A model generated the notes under the pieces. It saw only the letters and a list, made by a program, of their open reading frames with translations. It was not told the origin of the DNA and did no database searches. A DNA stretch of 64,000 nucleotides from Flavobacteriales bacterium (GTDB lineage: Bacteria; Bacteroidota; Bacteroidia; Flavobacteriales_F; PHOS-HE28), in the NCBI GenBank assembly GCA_016715895.1, contig JADJXH010000004.1:682001-746000 (forward strand), read 5' to 3'. Numbering within the stretch: the first letter of the stretch is position 1; each line of letters opens with the position of its first letter. Made by a program: the position numbers and the translations under genes. This document shows, piece by piece, positions 16,135 to 23,917 of this stretch.

Positions 16135-16876
16135 GGCGACGCGAAAGGTCGTCCTTGTAGCTGCCGCCGATCGGGATCACCTTCTTGTCGTTCTCCAGGA
16201 TCAGGTTGGGCTGCTCGATGGCCACGATCTTGTCGATGCGCACGATGAAGGAGCGGTGCACCCGGGCGAACTCGCTCTCGGGCAGCTTGCCCTCGATGTC
16301 CTTCATGGTGCTGTGCACCGTGTAGCGTGCGTTGAGGGTGTTGATCACCACGTAATCCTTGAGCGCCTCGATGTAGTAGATGTCGCTGATGCGCAGCTTC
16401 ACCAGGCGGCTGTTGCTCTTCACGAAGAGCAGGTCGTTGGCGCTGCCCTGGCTTTCCACCAGGTTGAACAACAGGTCGCGCTCCTTGAGCACCTCGGCCT
16501 CCTTCTTGTGCTTGTACAGCGCCATCTCGATCGACGTGTGGATGTCGATCTCCTTGAAGGGCTTGATGATGTAACCGTAAGGCTGGGTCACCTTGGCCTT
16601 GTTCAGGGTGCTTTCGTCGGCATAGGCCGTCAGGAAGATCACCGGGATGTTGGTCTCCTGGCGGATCTGCGTGGCGGCCTCGATGCCGTTCATCTCCCCC
16701 TTGAGCATGATGTCCATGAGGATGATGTCGGGCTGGGCCTCCACAGCGAGCTTCACGGCCTGTTCGCCCGTGGCGGCGGCACCCACGACATGGTAGCCCA
16801 GCTTCTTCAGGCTGTGCTGGATGTCCTTGCTCACGATGCTCTCGTCCTCAACGACCAGGACATTGGTCTGGGCCAT
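16121..16876 (-). CDS. LytTR-family response regulator
   Basis: A 251-residue regulator with a REC domain (residues about 4-120; acidic pocket VVEDES, phospho-acceptor Asp about 55 in IILMDIMLKG, Thr in IFLTAYAD, Lys in GYIIKPFKE). A C-terminal LytTR DNA-binding domain (about 150-250) contains ISDIYYIEALKDYVVINT and FARVHRSFIVRIDKIVAIEQ. The kinase gene ends 10 nt upstream on the same strand, so the two form a two-component pair. A TACTTTTG box (16900-16907) inside the kinase 3' end may give the regulator its own promoter. LytTR targets in this organism are unknown. Confidence 0.93.
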   Translation of the reverse strand: MAQTNVLVVEDESIVSKDIQHSLKKLGYHVVGAAATGEQAVKLAVEAQPDIILMDIMLKGEMNGIEAATQIRQETNIPVIFLTAYADESTLNKAKVTQPYGYIIKPFKEIDIHTSIEMALYKHKKEAEVLKERDLLFNLVESQGSANDLLFVKSNSRLVKLRISDIYYIEALKDYVVINTLNARYTVHSTMKDIEGKLPESEFARVHRSFIVRIDKIVAIEQPNLILENDKKVIPIGGSYKDDLSRRLKLV

Positions 16877-16885
16877 GTGCGCGCG

Positions 16886-19800
16886 CTACTTGATGCGATC
16901 AAAAGTAAGGAAATACCGCACCCCCGGGCCGCTTTCGCGTTCCAGCCGGGCATCGAGCTGTTCGCTGAGGGTCGCCACCAGTTGCAGGCCCAGATTGGCA
17001 TCGCGCTCGGCGTCGAAGCCTTCGGGCAGGCCGATGCCATCGTCGGCCACCTCCACGGTGACGCGCCCGTCCCGGCAGGAGAGGGCGATGGTGATGATGC
17101 CCGCCGCGCCGTCCGGATAGCCGTGCTTGAGGGCGTTGCTGATCAGCTCGTTGAGGATGAGGCCGCAGGGGATGGCCTGGTCCAGCACGAGCTCCACCCG
17201 CTCCAGGTCGGTGCGCAGCTCCACCTTGCCGCTGAGGCTGTAGCTCAGCACCAGGTTGCGGGCCAGGCGATCGATGTAGGACGACAGGTCGACGCTGCTG
17301 AAGGTCTTGTTCTGGTACAGGCTCTCATGGATGAAGCTCATCGAGCGGATGCGGTCCTGGCTCTCGCGGATCAGGTCGAGCATGCGCTGGTCGTGCCCCA
17401 CATAGGCGGTCTGCAGATTGAGGATGCTGCTGATGATCTGCAGGTTGTTCTTCACGCGGTGATGCACTTCTTTGAGCAGCACCTCATTCTCGCGCAGGCG
17501 TTCGATCAGCTGGCGTTCGGCCTCCTTCTTGTCGGTGATGCCATAGGCCAGGCAGCTGATCTCGGCCACGCGCCCGTCCACGCGGATGGGGTTCAGGAAG
17601 TTCTCCACCCACCGGGTGCGGCCGTCGGTGTCGTGCATCTCCACCTCGAACTGGCGGGGCCGGCCCTTCATGGCGGCCTCGTAGTGGGTGCGGATGGACC
17701 GGCGTTCGGCCGGGGCCACGCGCTCCAGCATGTGCTCCAGGAAGGCATCGCCCACCCGCGGGGTGTAGCCGAAGGCCTCCGTGCTGCTGTCCCGGAAATG
17801 GTCGTTCAACGAGGTGATGCGGAACTCCTGGTCCAGGGTCCACACCATCATGTTGGCGCTGTTCTCGAAGATGGCCGTCAGGCGCGCGGCCTGCTCGCGC
17901 ACGGTACGCTCGGCGAGCTTCTGCTCGGTGATCTCATGGCCCACGCCGAAGACCTCGCGCACCCGGCCATCCGCGCTGAACACCGGGCTCAGGAAGACCT
18001 CGTTGCTCACGTACCGGCCCCGGGCATCGGTGAGCTCGGTCTCGAACCGCAGCGGGCGGCCCGTGAAGGCCTCCCGGTATTTCTCCTCCCAGAACGCATG
18101 GTAGGTCTCGCTGGCGAAGCGTTTGCGCGGGATGTTACCATCCCGGTTGATCTCCGGGCGCGTGCCGTACAGGCGTTCGATCATCCGGGCGTAGCCCTGG
18201 TTGAAGCTCGTGAGGGCGATGCGCTCATCCACGCTCCAGAACATGTGCTCGCTGCTCTCGAAGAGGGCGCGCAAGGTGGCCTCCTGCTTCACCACCAGCC
18301 CGCGGGCCTCATGCTCCCGGGTGACGTCGCGGAAGATGCCGCGCGTGGCCACCGGACGGCCATCCACCCGGCGCACGTTGCGGTTGCCCTCCACGGTGAT
18401 GCTGCGGCCGTCCTTGGCCAGCAGCACGGTGGTGATGGGCCCGCCCGGCTCGCCGGCGAAGGCGCCCTCGAACTGGGCACGAAAAGCCTCCCGGTGATCG
18501 GGATGCACCACGTCCCACACCGTGATGTGCGCGACCTCTTCGGAGGTGTAGCCGAGCGTGTCGCGCCAGGCCCTGTTCACGTACTCGAAGCGGCCATCGG
18601 GCGTCACGCTCTGGATCAGGTCCATCGCGTTCTCGAAAAGGTCGCGGTACCGCTCCTCACTGGCCCGCAACGCCTCCTGGTCACGCTTGGCGTGGGTGAT
18701 GTCGCGGCTCACGCCCATGCTGCCCAGGAGCGAGCCCTGCTCGTCGTACAACCGGGAGGCGGCCAGGAAGGTGAGGAACACCTCCCCCTTGTGATCGACG
18801 TTGTGCACTTCGCCGGCGAAGGCCCCGTGCGCGTTCAGTTCCCCCTGGATGCGGGCGTGCTCCTCCCCGTGCGCGTAGAGCATGCGGGCGGGACGGCCCA
18901 GCACCTCATCCGCCTCGTAACCGAAGCGCACCATGGCCGCCGGGTTGAACTCGGTGATGAGCCCGGCCTCGTCCACGGCGATGATCATGTCCAGGGAGCT
19001 GTCCACCAGGCTGCGCGCGAAGCGCTTCGCGCGGCGCAGTTCCTCCTGTGTGCGGCGGTGGTCCATGATCTCCTGGCGCAGCACACGGTTCACTTCCTCG
19101 GCCATCTGGGCCCGCAGACCGGCCTCCATGGTGGCCCGCATGCGCCCGACGTCGCGCAGGTGCACCTGCACGGCGGGCGCACCTTCATGGAACGTGCGTG
19201 AGGCGGAAAGGAGCACACGCCCGCCGGAACCGTCGGCACGCCGCAGGGCCAGCTCCACGGGGGCGCCCTCACCCTCGCGGCGGGCTTCCTCCAGGCACGC
19301 GGCCAGCACCGGCCGATGCGTGGGTTCCACGGCATCGGCCAGGACGGTCCCGGTACTGGGCGCACCCATCAGCAGGTCGGCGGTGGGATTGCCGTACCGC
19401 ACAAGGCCATCCTGCACGATGAGGATCCCCTCCGGGGCATGCTCCACGAGCCGGCGGTAGTTCTCCAGCAGCGCCTGCTGCTCCAGTTCGGCCTGCACCT
19501 GGGGCGACCGGTCGATCAGCGTGCCCGCGATGGTGGTGATCCCATCCTCGGAGCGGTCCAGGTAGACGTTCTCGAGCACATGCACCGTGCGACCGCTGAA
19601 ATGGCGCAGGCGGATGGTGTGGTTGATGAGGTGCCCGCGTTCGGTGAGCTCCTTCAGGTACTCCGTGCGGTCCTCCTCGTTCAGGTAGAGCACCTTGGCG
19701 TTCACCTGCATCAAGGCATCCCGGTCCGGATAGCCCAGGATACGGGCCATGGAGGCGTTGCACTCCAGGAAACGCCCGTCCAGCGTGGTGCGGAACACGC

Positions 19801-19906
19801 CGGCCATGTTGCGGTCCACCAGGTCCTCGTACTGCCGGCGCAGCTCCAGATAAGCCCTGGCCAGCTCCTGGGTGCGTGACCCTTCCGCATCGGCCGTTCC
19901 GCTCAT
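16886..19906 (-). CDS. Multi-PAS cytoplasmic sensor histidine kinase (HisKA_2 type)
   Basis: A 1006-residue kinase with no TM segment, so probably soluble. Six PAS/PAC modules can be followed at about residues 28-140, 150-265, 300-410, 415-530, 535-655 and 660-785, e.g. GVFRTTLDGRFLECNASMAR, MIIAVDEAGLITEFNPAAMV, LIQSVTPDGRFEYVNRAWRD. The dimerisation domain has VHHRVKNNLQIISSILNLQT, the HisKA_2 phospho-acceptor signature, near residue 815. The HATPase domain has CGLILNELISNALKHGYPDG and VEVADDGIGLPEGF. The partner is the LytTR regulator directly downstream. A TAAGTTCG box ends 5 nt before the ATG. PAS ligands cannot be read from the sequence. Confidence 0.93.
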   Translation of the reverse strand: MSGTADAEGSRTQELARAYLELRRQYEDLVDRNMAGVFRTTLDGRFLECNASMARILGYPDRDALMQVNAKVLYLNEEDRTEYLKELTERGHLINHTIRLRHFSGRTVHVLENVYLDRSEDGITTIAGTLIDRSPQVQAELEQQALLENYRRLVEHAPEGILIVQDGLVRYGNPTADLLMGAPSTGTVLADAVEPTHRPVLAACLEEARREGEGAPVELALRRADGSGGRVLLSASRTFHEGAPAVQVHLRDVGRMRATMEAGLRAQMAEEVNRVLRQEIMDHRRTQEELRRAKRFARSLVDSSLDMIIAVDEAGLITEFNPAAMVRFGYEADEVLGRPARMLYAHGEEHARIQGELNAHGAFAGEVHNVDHKGEVFLTFLAASRLYDEQGSLLGSMGVSRDITHAKRDQEALRASEERYRDLFENAMDLIQSVTPDGRFEYVNRAWRDTLGYTSEEVAHITVWDVVHPDHREAFRAQFEGAFAGEPGGPITTVLLAKDGRSITVEGNRNVRRVDGRPVATRGIFRDVTREHEARGLVVKQEATLRALFESSEHMFWSVDERIALTSFNQGYARMIERLYGTRPEINRDGNIPRKRFASETYHAFWEEKYREAFTGRPLRFETELTDARGRYVSNEVFLSPVFSADGRVREVFGVGHEITEQKLAERTVREQAARLTAIFENSANMMVWTLDQEFRITSLNDHFRDSSTEAFGYTPRVGDAFLEHMLERVAPAERRSIRTHYEAAMKGRPRQFEVEMHDTDGRTRWVENFLNPIRVDGRVAEISCLAYGITDKKEAERQLIERLRENEVLLKEVHHRVKNNLQIISSILNLQTAYVGHDQRMLDLIRESQDRIRSMSFIHESLYQNKTFSSVDLSSYIDRLARNLVLSYSLSGKVELRTDLERVELVLDQAIPCGLILNELISNALKHGYPDGAAGIITIALSCRDGRVTVEVADDGIGLPEGFDAERDANLGLQLVATLSEQLDARLERESGPGVRYFLTFDRIK
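16900..16907 (-). promoter_or_regulatory. Putative internal promoter for LytTR regulator
   Basis: On the minus strand TACTTTTG, an exact TAnnTTTG match, lies within the last codons of the kinase gene, 23 nt before the regulator ATG at 16876. Confidence 0.35.
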
Positions 19907-19911
19907 CGGGT

Positions 19912-19919
19912 CGAACTTA
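19912..19919 (-). promoter_or_regulatory. Putative -7-like box before the PAS kinase
   Basis: TAAGTTCG on the minus strand matches the variant TAnnTTCG and ends 5 nt before the ATG at 19906, close to the 4-nt geometry seen at several other genes here. Confidence 0.35.
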
Positions 19920-19951
19920 CACAGGTGGTCGGTGACCGCAGCTGCGCTGGA

Positions 19952-21463
19952 TCATGGGGCATCGCCACCGCTCTCGAACGGCGGGGGCACGCGGGTGCCA
20001 TCGATCTTCACCTCCTGGCCGTCCTTGTAGCGGATGGTGATCAGCAGCTGTCCCTCGGGCGACCAGTGTTCGAAATCGCCCTGCTGCAGGCCCATGGCGT
20101 ACCGGCCTTCCAGCCGCAACTGCCCGTTGGGCCACCACCACCGATGCCTGCCGTTGGGCTCACCGCCCACGAAGGAGCCCTCGAAACTGCGCTTGCCGCT
20201 CTCAAAGGTGTGACGCCACTCCCCCTCCTTCTGCCCGTCCTGGTAGGCACCCTCCTCGGTGTGGTCGCCCACGCGATAGAACCATTTGCCTTCGCGCTTG
20301 CCATCGATGTACTCGCCCTGCGTGATCACGTTGCCCTCCTCATCATACTCCACGGAAGCGCCGTCCTCCCGGCCCTTGCGGTAGTTCTCCTCGCGGTGCA
20401 GCTTGCCGCTCTCATAGAACCATTTCCAGAGGTTCTGCGCCTGCCCCGCCTGGTAGCGTCCCTTCTGCTCCACCGCGCCGCTGCGGTGGAAAAAGGTCCA
20501 CTCCCCTTCCCGCTTGCCGTCCTTGTACTCGCCCTCCGCCCGCTTCTCGCCGGTCACGTAATACTCCGTCCAGCGGCCCTGCGGCACACCGCGCTCATCC
20601 ACCGGTCCTTCCCGCATCAGGCGGTCGTCGGTGTAAATGGCCGCTGAGCGCACCTGGCCCTGCTCATCGTACTCGCGGAAAAGCCCTTCACGCATGCCTT
20701 GCTTGCTGTAGCTGCCGATGCTGGCCACCCGGCCGTTGGAGTGATAGGTGTTCTTGATGGTCAGCGTCATCGCCGCACGCGAACCGGTGTCCACCTGGTC
20801 CTGGTCGTACTTCACCATCTGCTTCAGGCTGCCGGCCGCATCATACTCCTTGTAGATGCCCTGCCGCTTGTCGTCCACATAGGTGCACTCCCACTTCACC
20901 TTGCCGTTGGCGTGGAATTCCTTCCAGGGTCCCTGCTTGAGCCCGGCCGCATCGATCCGGTTGATGGGCTCGCGCTTGCGGAGCATGCCGCCCCCGTAGC
21001 TCAACAGCGCCACGAGCCGGCCGTCCTCGGCGTATTCACCCCCCCTGCCCTCCTCCTTGCCCGCCACGAAGGGCACCACCTTGTGCACCTGACCGTTCGG
21101 GTGGTAGTAGGTGCTGTTGCCCTCGCGCACATCGGCCGCGTAGCGCTCCTCGCTCACCAGTGCGCCCGAGGCGTCGAACTTGCGCTGTGCCCCGTTCTTG
21201 CGGCCATCGGTGTATTCGATCGTGGAACTGAGCCATCCTTCCGGGGCGTAGAACTTCCACAGGCTGTCGAGCTGGAACCGGGTGCGTGCGCCCTCGGACC
21301 GCAGCACGCCGTTCTCGTAGTAGGTCTTCCAGATCCCCTCGGGCTTGCCGTCCACCAGCATGCCCTCGCTGCTCACCGTGCCGTTGGGATGGCGGTACTG
21401 GGTGAAACCGTCCTGACCGGCCGCCACAAAGGTGCAGCACAGGACGGCGGCCACCACGATCAT
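19952..21463 (-). CDS. Exported MORN-repeat (YwqK-like) protein
   Basis: A 503-residue protein with a short signal peptide (MIVVAAVLCCTFVAAGQDG) and more than fifteen MORN-type repeats of the G-x-W-x-x-Y/F-x-x-G-x-L pattern (GIWKTYYENGVLRSEG, EGEWTFFHRSGAVEQKGRYQ, EGKWFYRVGDHTEEGAYQDG). Proteins of this sort are often labelled YwqK-family antitoxin, but no toxin gene is nearby and the length and signal peptide argue for a surface or periplasmic scaffold. The start at 21463 is the only ATG before the signal segment; the open frame upstream runs into the intergenic region and is not protein-like. A TACTTTTG box lies 114 nt upstream (21578-21585). Function unknown. Confidence 0.8.
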   Translation of the reverse strand: MIVVAAVLCCTFVAAGQDGFTQYRHPNGTVSSEGMLVDGKPEGIWKTYYENGVLRSEGARTRFQLDSLWKFYAPEGWLSSTIEYTDGRKNGAQRKFDASGALVSEERYAADVREGNSTYYHPNGQVHKVVPFVAGKEEGRGGEYAEDGRLVALLSYGGGMLRKREPINRIDAAGLKQGPWKEFHANGKVKWECTYVDDKRQGIYKEYDAAGSLKQMVKYDQDQVDTGSRAAMTLTIKNTYHSNGRVASIGSYSKQGMREGLFREYDEQGQVRSAAIYTDDRLMREGPVDERGVPQGRWTEYYVTGEKRAEGEYKDGKREGEWTFFHRSGAVEQKGRYQAGQAQNLWKWFYESGKLHREENYRKGREDGASVEYDEEGNVITQGEYIDGKREGKWFYRVGDHTEEGAYQDGQKEGEWRHTFESGKRSFEGSFVGGEPNGRHRWWWPNGQLRLEGRYAMGLQQGDFEHWSPEGQLLITIRYKDGQEVKIDGTRVPPPFESGGDAP

Positions 21464-21577
21464 CCGATGCCCTGCACGTATCCCATGAATACTTTCTTTA
21501 AAGAGAATAGATGATATAGTAAGGGCTGTGGACACGGTGGATGATCGGTGGGCCGCCCGCTTGCACGAACGGGTTAT

Positions 21578-21585
21578 CAAAAGTA
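21578..21585 (-). promoter_or_regulatory. Putative -7 box for MORN protein gene
   Basis: TACTTTTG on the minus strand, exact TAnnTTTG match, lies 114 nt before the ATG at 21463 and inside the candidate origin. Confidence 0.3.
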
Positions 21586-21658
21586 GTTCACCACGGCGGG
21601 CCGTCCTGTGGATAACGTGCAGAACGCTGACCCGCGGTGGACGTGGACCGGGCATCGG

Positions 21659-21678
21659 TCATCCACGATCGTGGATGA
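21659..21678. repeat. 20-bp perfect palindrome of DnaA-box-like half sites
   Basis: TCATCCACGATCGTGGATGA reads the same on both strands. Each half is a two-mismatch DnaA box. The centre is CGATCG. It lies 44 bp from the perfect DnaA box. Confidence 0.8.
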
Positions 21679-21893
21679 TCACCGTTCCCTGGACCGGTTG
21701 AAAACCTGGAGCCGGTTGCCGACCCTTGGGCGGTGGGATCCCCCGTGCACAACCCGGTAGAAGATGCGCTTGCTGTTGACGATCCCCTGGCGTATGGCAC
21801 GGTGGACAACTCGCAGGGCGGAAAAGTTGTTGATCGATCATCCACAGGGATCGACCGTGATCGACGATCGGATCGTGGACAACGGGGCCGGGG

Positions 21894-21901
21894 TATCTTT
21901 G
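21894..21901 (+). promoter_or_regulatory. Putative -7 box, leaderless geometry (rpiB)
   Basis: TATCTTTG is an exact TAnnTTTG match, then AGGC and the ATG at 21906: the same 4-nt spacing as at the ferritin gene. Transcription would start at or next to the start codon. Confidence 0.55.
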
Positions 21902-21905
21902 AGGC

Positions 21906-22343
21906 ATGGCACAACACATCGCCGTGGGCAGTGATCATGCGGGTTTGGACCTGAAGCACGCCGTGAAGGAACACCTGCGGGCACGCGGGGTGGAGGTGAC
22001 CGACAAGGGCACCCATGTGCGGGAGAGCGTGGACTATCCGGACCATGCCCATGCGGTGGCCGCGGCGGTGGCCGCCCACCAGGCCGAGCTCGGCATCCTC
22101 ATCTGCGGCAGCGGCAACGGCGTGGCCATCACCGCCAACAAGCACCGCGGGGTGCGGGCAGCCCTGGCCTGGCTGCCCGAGCTGGGCCGGTTGGCGCGCG
22201 AGCACAACGACGCGAACGTGCTGGCCCTTCCGGCACGGTTCATCAGTGTGGAGCAGGCCCTTGCCGTGGTGGATGCCTTCCTTGATGCCCGCTTCGAAGG
22301 AGGCCGCCATCAGGCGCGGGTGGAGAAGATCGAACAGGCATGA
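21906..22343 (+). CDS. rpiB: Ribose 5-phosphate isomerase B
   Basis: A 145-residue RpiB/LacAB-family isomerase interconverting ribose 5-phosphate and ribulose 5-phosphate. Signature elements: IAVGSDHAGLDLKHAVKEHL at the N-terminus, VDYPDHAHAVAAAVAAH, the ILICGSGNGVAITANKHRGV loop and EHNDANVLALPARFIS. The catalytic Cys is in ICGSG. The ATG at 21906 gives the family start. It overlaps the downstream peptidase by 4 nt. It provides the substrate of Prs encoded nearby (12887-13834). Confidence 0.96.
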   Translation: MAQHIAVGSDHAGLDLKHAVKEHLRARGVEVTDKGTHVRESVDYPDHAHAVAAAVAAHQAELGILICGSGNGVAITANKHRGVRAALAWLPELGRLAREHNDANVLALPARFISVEQALAVVDAFLDARFEGGRHQARVEKIEQA

Positions 22344-23911
22344 AGGGCCGCTTCGGTACGTTGATCGTCGTGCTGCTCGTGGTGCTGGGAAAGGTCCCGG
22401 CCCAGGTGGACAGCACGGCCCTGCGGTATGCGTCCACCATCACCGCGGCCGACCTCATGCAGCACCTGGGCATCCTGGCCAGCGATGCCTATGAGGGCCG
22501 TGAGGCCGGCCAGCGCGGGCAGAAGATGGCCGCGGAATACCTGCGCGAGCAGTTCCAGGCCTTCGGGATCCCCGAGGTGCCCGGCGGGGCCGAACGCGGC
22601 ATCACACAGGGCTATTTCCAGCCCTTCGTGCTGGAGGTGCGGCGCCCCGGAGGCATCGTGGTGAAGGTGTCCGGCAAGCCGTACCGCTACCTGGAGGGGA
22701 TGTTCTACTTCAATGAACGGTTGGAACAGGACCTGCGGGTGGAACAGGCGCTGGTGGTGTGTGCTCCCGCCGCGATGCGGCCCGATACCGTGCTGCGCGG
22801 CCGCGACCTCAAGGGCATGGCCCTGCTGGTGGTGGAGCGCGCACCAACAGGAGCCTCCCCACTGTCCGCCGTGAGCGCATGGACCACCGCGGCCGAACAG
22901 GCCGGAGCCGCGGTGCTGTTCTACGCCACACCGACATACGGGGAGCTGCGCAGCACCTACCAGCATCACCTGTCCAGTGCGCGTATGCGGCTGGCGGGCG
23001 ATCGGGACGCGCGCGGGGGAAAGCGGCCGGAGCGGGCAGGTGCCTTGCAGGTGATCCTGGCGGGGCCCGACCTCCGCGATGCACTGCTGGCCGGTGCCGG
23101 ATGGACGGAGGCCCGCCTGGTGAAACGCGCCCGGAAACGTCCGGTCACCGTTCCGTTCGCACCGGACCTGGTGCTGAGCGCCACTCCGTTGAAAAGCGAG
23201 CTCATCAGCGAGAACGTGTTGGCTTATGTGGAGGGCGGCGACCTCAAGGACGAACTGGTAGTGGTGACCGCGCATTACGACCACATCGGCAAGGAGGGCA
23301 GCGAGGTGTACAACGGGGCGGATGATGATGGCAGCGGCACGGTGGCGCTACTGGAAATGGCCGAGGCGTTCGCGCGGGCGAAGGCCGATGGTCAGGGCCC
23401 GCGCCGCAGCGTGCTCTTCATGCCGGTGAGCGCCGAGGAGAAGGGCCTGCTGGGTTCGCAGTACTACAGTGAGCATCCGGTCTTCCCCCTGGACCGCACG
23501 GTGGCCGACCTCAACATCGACATGATCGGACGCCGGGACAGTGCCCACGCCACCGGCGCACCGTACGTGTATGTGATCGGCAGCGACCGGATGAGCACCG
23601 AGCTGCATGCGCTCAACGAGCAGGCCAACCGCACCTACACCGGGCTGGAGCTCGACTACACCTTCAACGCACCGGACGATCCCAACAAGTACTACTACCG
23701 CAGCGACCACTACAACTTCACGCGCAACGGGGTGCCGGCCATCTTCTACTTCAGCGGTGTGCACGAGGACTACCATGGCCCCGGCGACGAGGTGGACAAG
23801 ATCCTGCCCGACCTGCTGGAGCAACGCACCCGCCTGGTGTTCCACACCGCCTGGTTGCTGGCCAACCGGCCCGAACGGATCGTGGTGGACCGCCCCGAGG
23901 GCGGCAAGTAG
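22340..23911 (+). CDS. M28 family zinc peptidase
   Basis: A 523-residue exported peptidase with signal GTLIVVLLVVLGKVPAQVD. The M28 core after residue about 295 shows VVVTAHYDHIGKEG (metal His), YNGADDDGSGTVALLEMAE (bridging Asp), MPVSAEEKGLLGSQYY (catalytic Glu), NIDMIGRRD (Asp) and a late DHYNFTRNGVPAIFYFSG (His). It has an inserted PA-like domain around residues 130-260. The ATG overlaps the rpiB stop (ATGA), so the two are translationally coupled, though no metabolic link is evident. The stop is 6 nt from the convergent TlpA-like gene. Confidence 0.92.
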   Translation: MKGRFGTLIVVLLVVLGKVPAQVDSTALRYASTITAADLMQHLGILASDAYEGREAGQRGQKMAAEYLREQFQAFGIPEVPGGAERGITQGYFQPFVLEVRRPGGIVVKVSGKPYRYLEGMFYFNERLEQDLRVEQALVVCAPAAMRPDTVLRGRDLKGMALLVVERAPTGASPLSAVSAWTTAAEQAGAAVLFYATPTYGELRSTYQHHLSSARMRLAGDRDARGGKRPERAGALQVILAGPDLRDALLAGAGWTEARLVKRARKRPVTVPFAPDLVLSATPLKSELISENVLAYVEGGDLKDELVVVTAHYDHIGKEGSEVYNGADDDGSGTVALLEMAEAFARAKADGQGPRRSVLFMPVSAEEKGLLGSQYYSEHPVFPLDRTVADLNIDMIGRRDSAHATGAPYVYVIGSDRMSTELHALNEQANRTYTGLELDYTFNAPDDPNKYYYRSDHYNFTRNGVPAIFYFSGVHEDYHGPGDEVDKILPDLLEQRTRLVFHTAWLLANRPERIVVDRPEGGK

Positions 23912-23917
23912 GCCCTG

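Larger units (their letters stand above)
21464..21905. other. Candidate replication origin (oriC) in a 442-bp divergent intergenic region
   Basis: No gene is seen here. It holds (i) an unusually AT-rich patch at about 21486-21521 in an otherwise very GC-rich window, a possible unwinding element. (ii) A perfect DnaA box TGTGGATAA (21607-21615, reverse of TTATCCACA). (iii) A one-mismatch box TCATCCACA (21838-21846). (iv) Several two-mismatch boxes at 21527-21535, 21536-21544, 21659-21667, 21670-21678, 21744-21752, 21801-21809 and 21874-21882. Genes on both sides point away from it. Three parS-like sites and mnmG lie 6-8 kb to the right. No DnaA gene is in the window. Assignment is inference from composition and motifs. 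Confidence 0.5.

Noticed and set aside
16016..19201. Very long plus-strand open frame (1061 codons) antisense to the PAS kinase
   Set aside because: Composition and lack of any recognisable domain show a shadow frame of the GC-rich kinase gene, which has full PAS, HisKA_2 and HATPase domains on the other strand.
19952..21463. Antitoxin of a toxin-antitoxin pair (YwqK label)
   Set aside because: No partner toxin, signal peptide present and about 15 MORN repeats. The label is kept only as a family resemblance.
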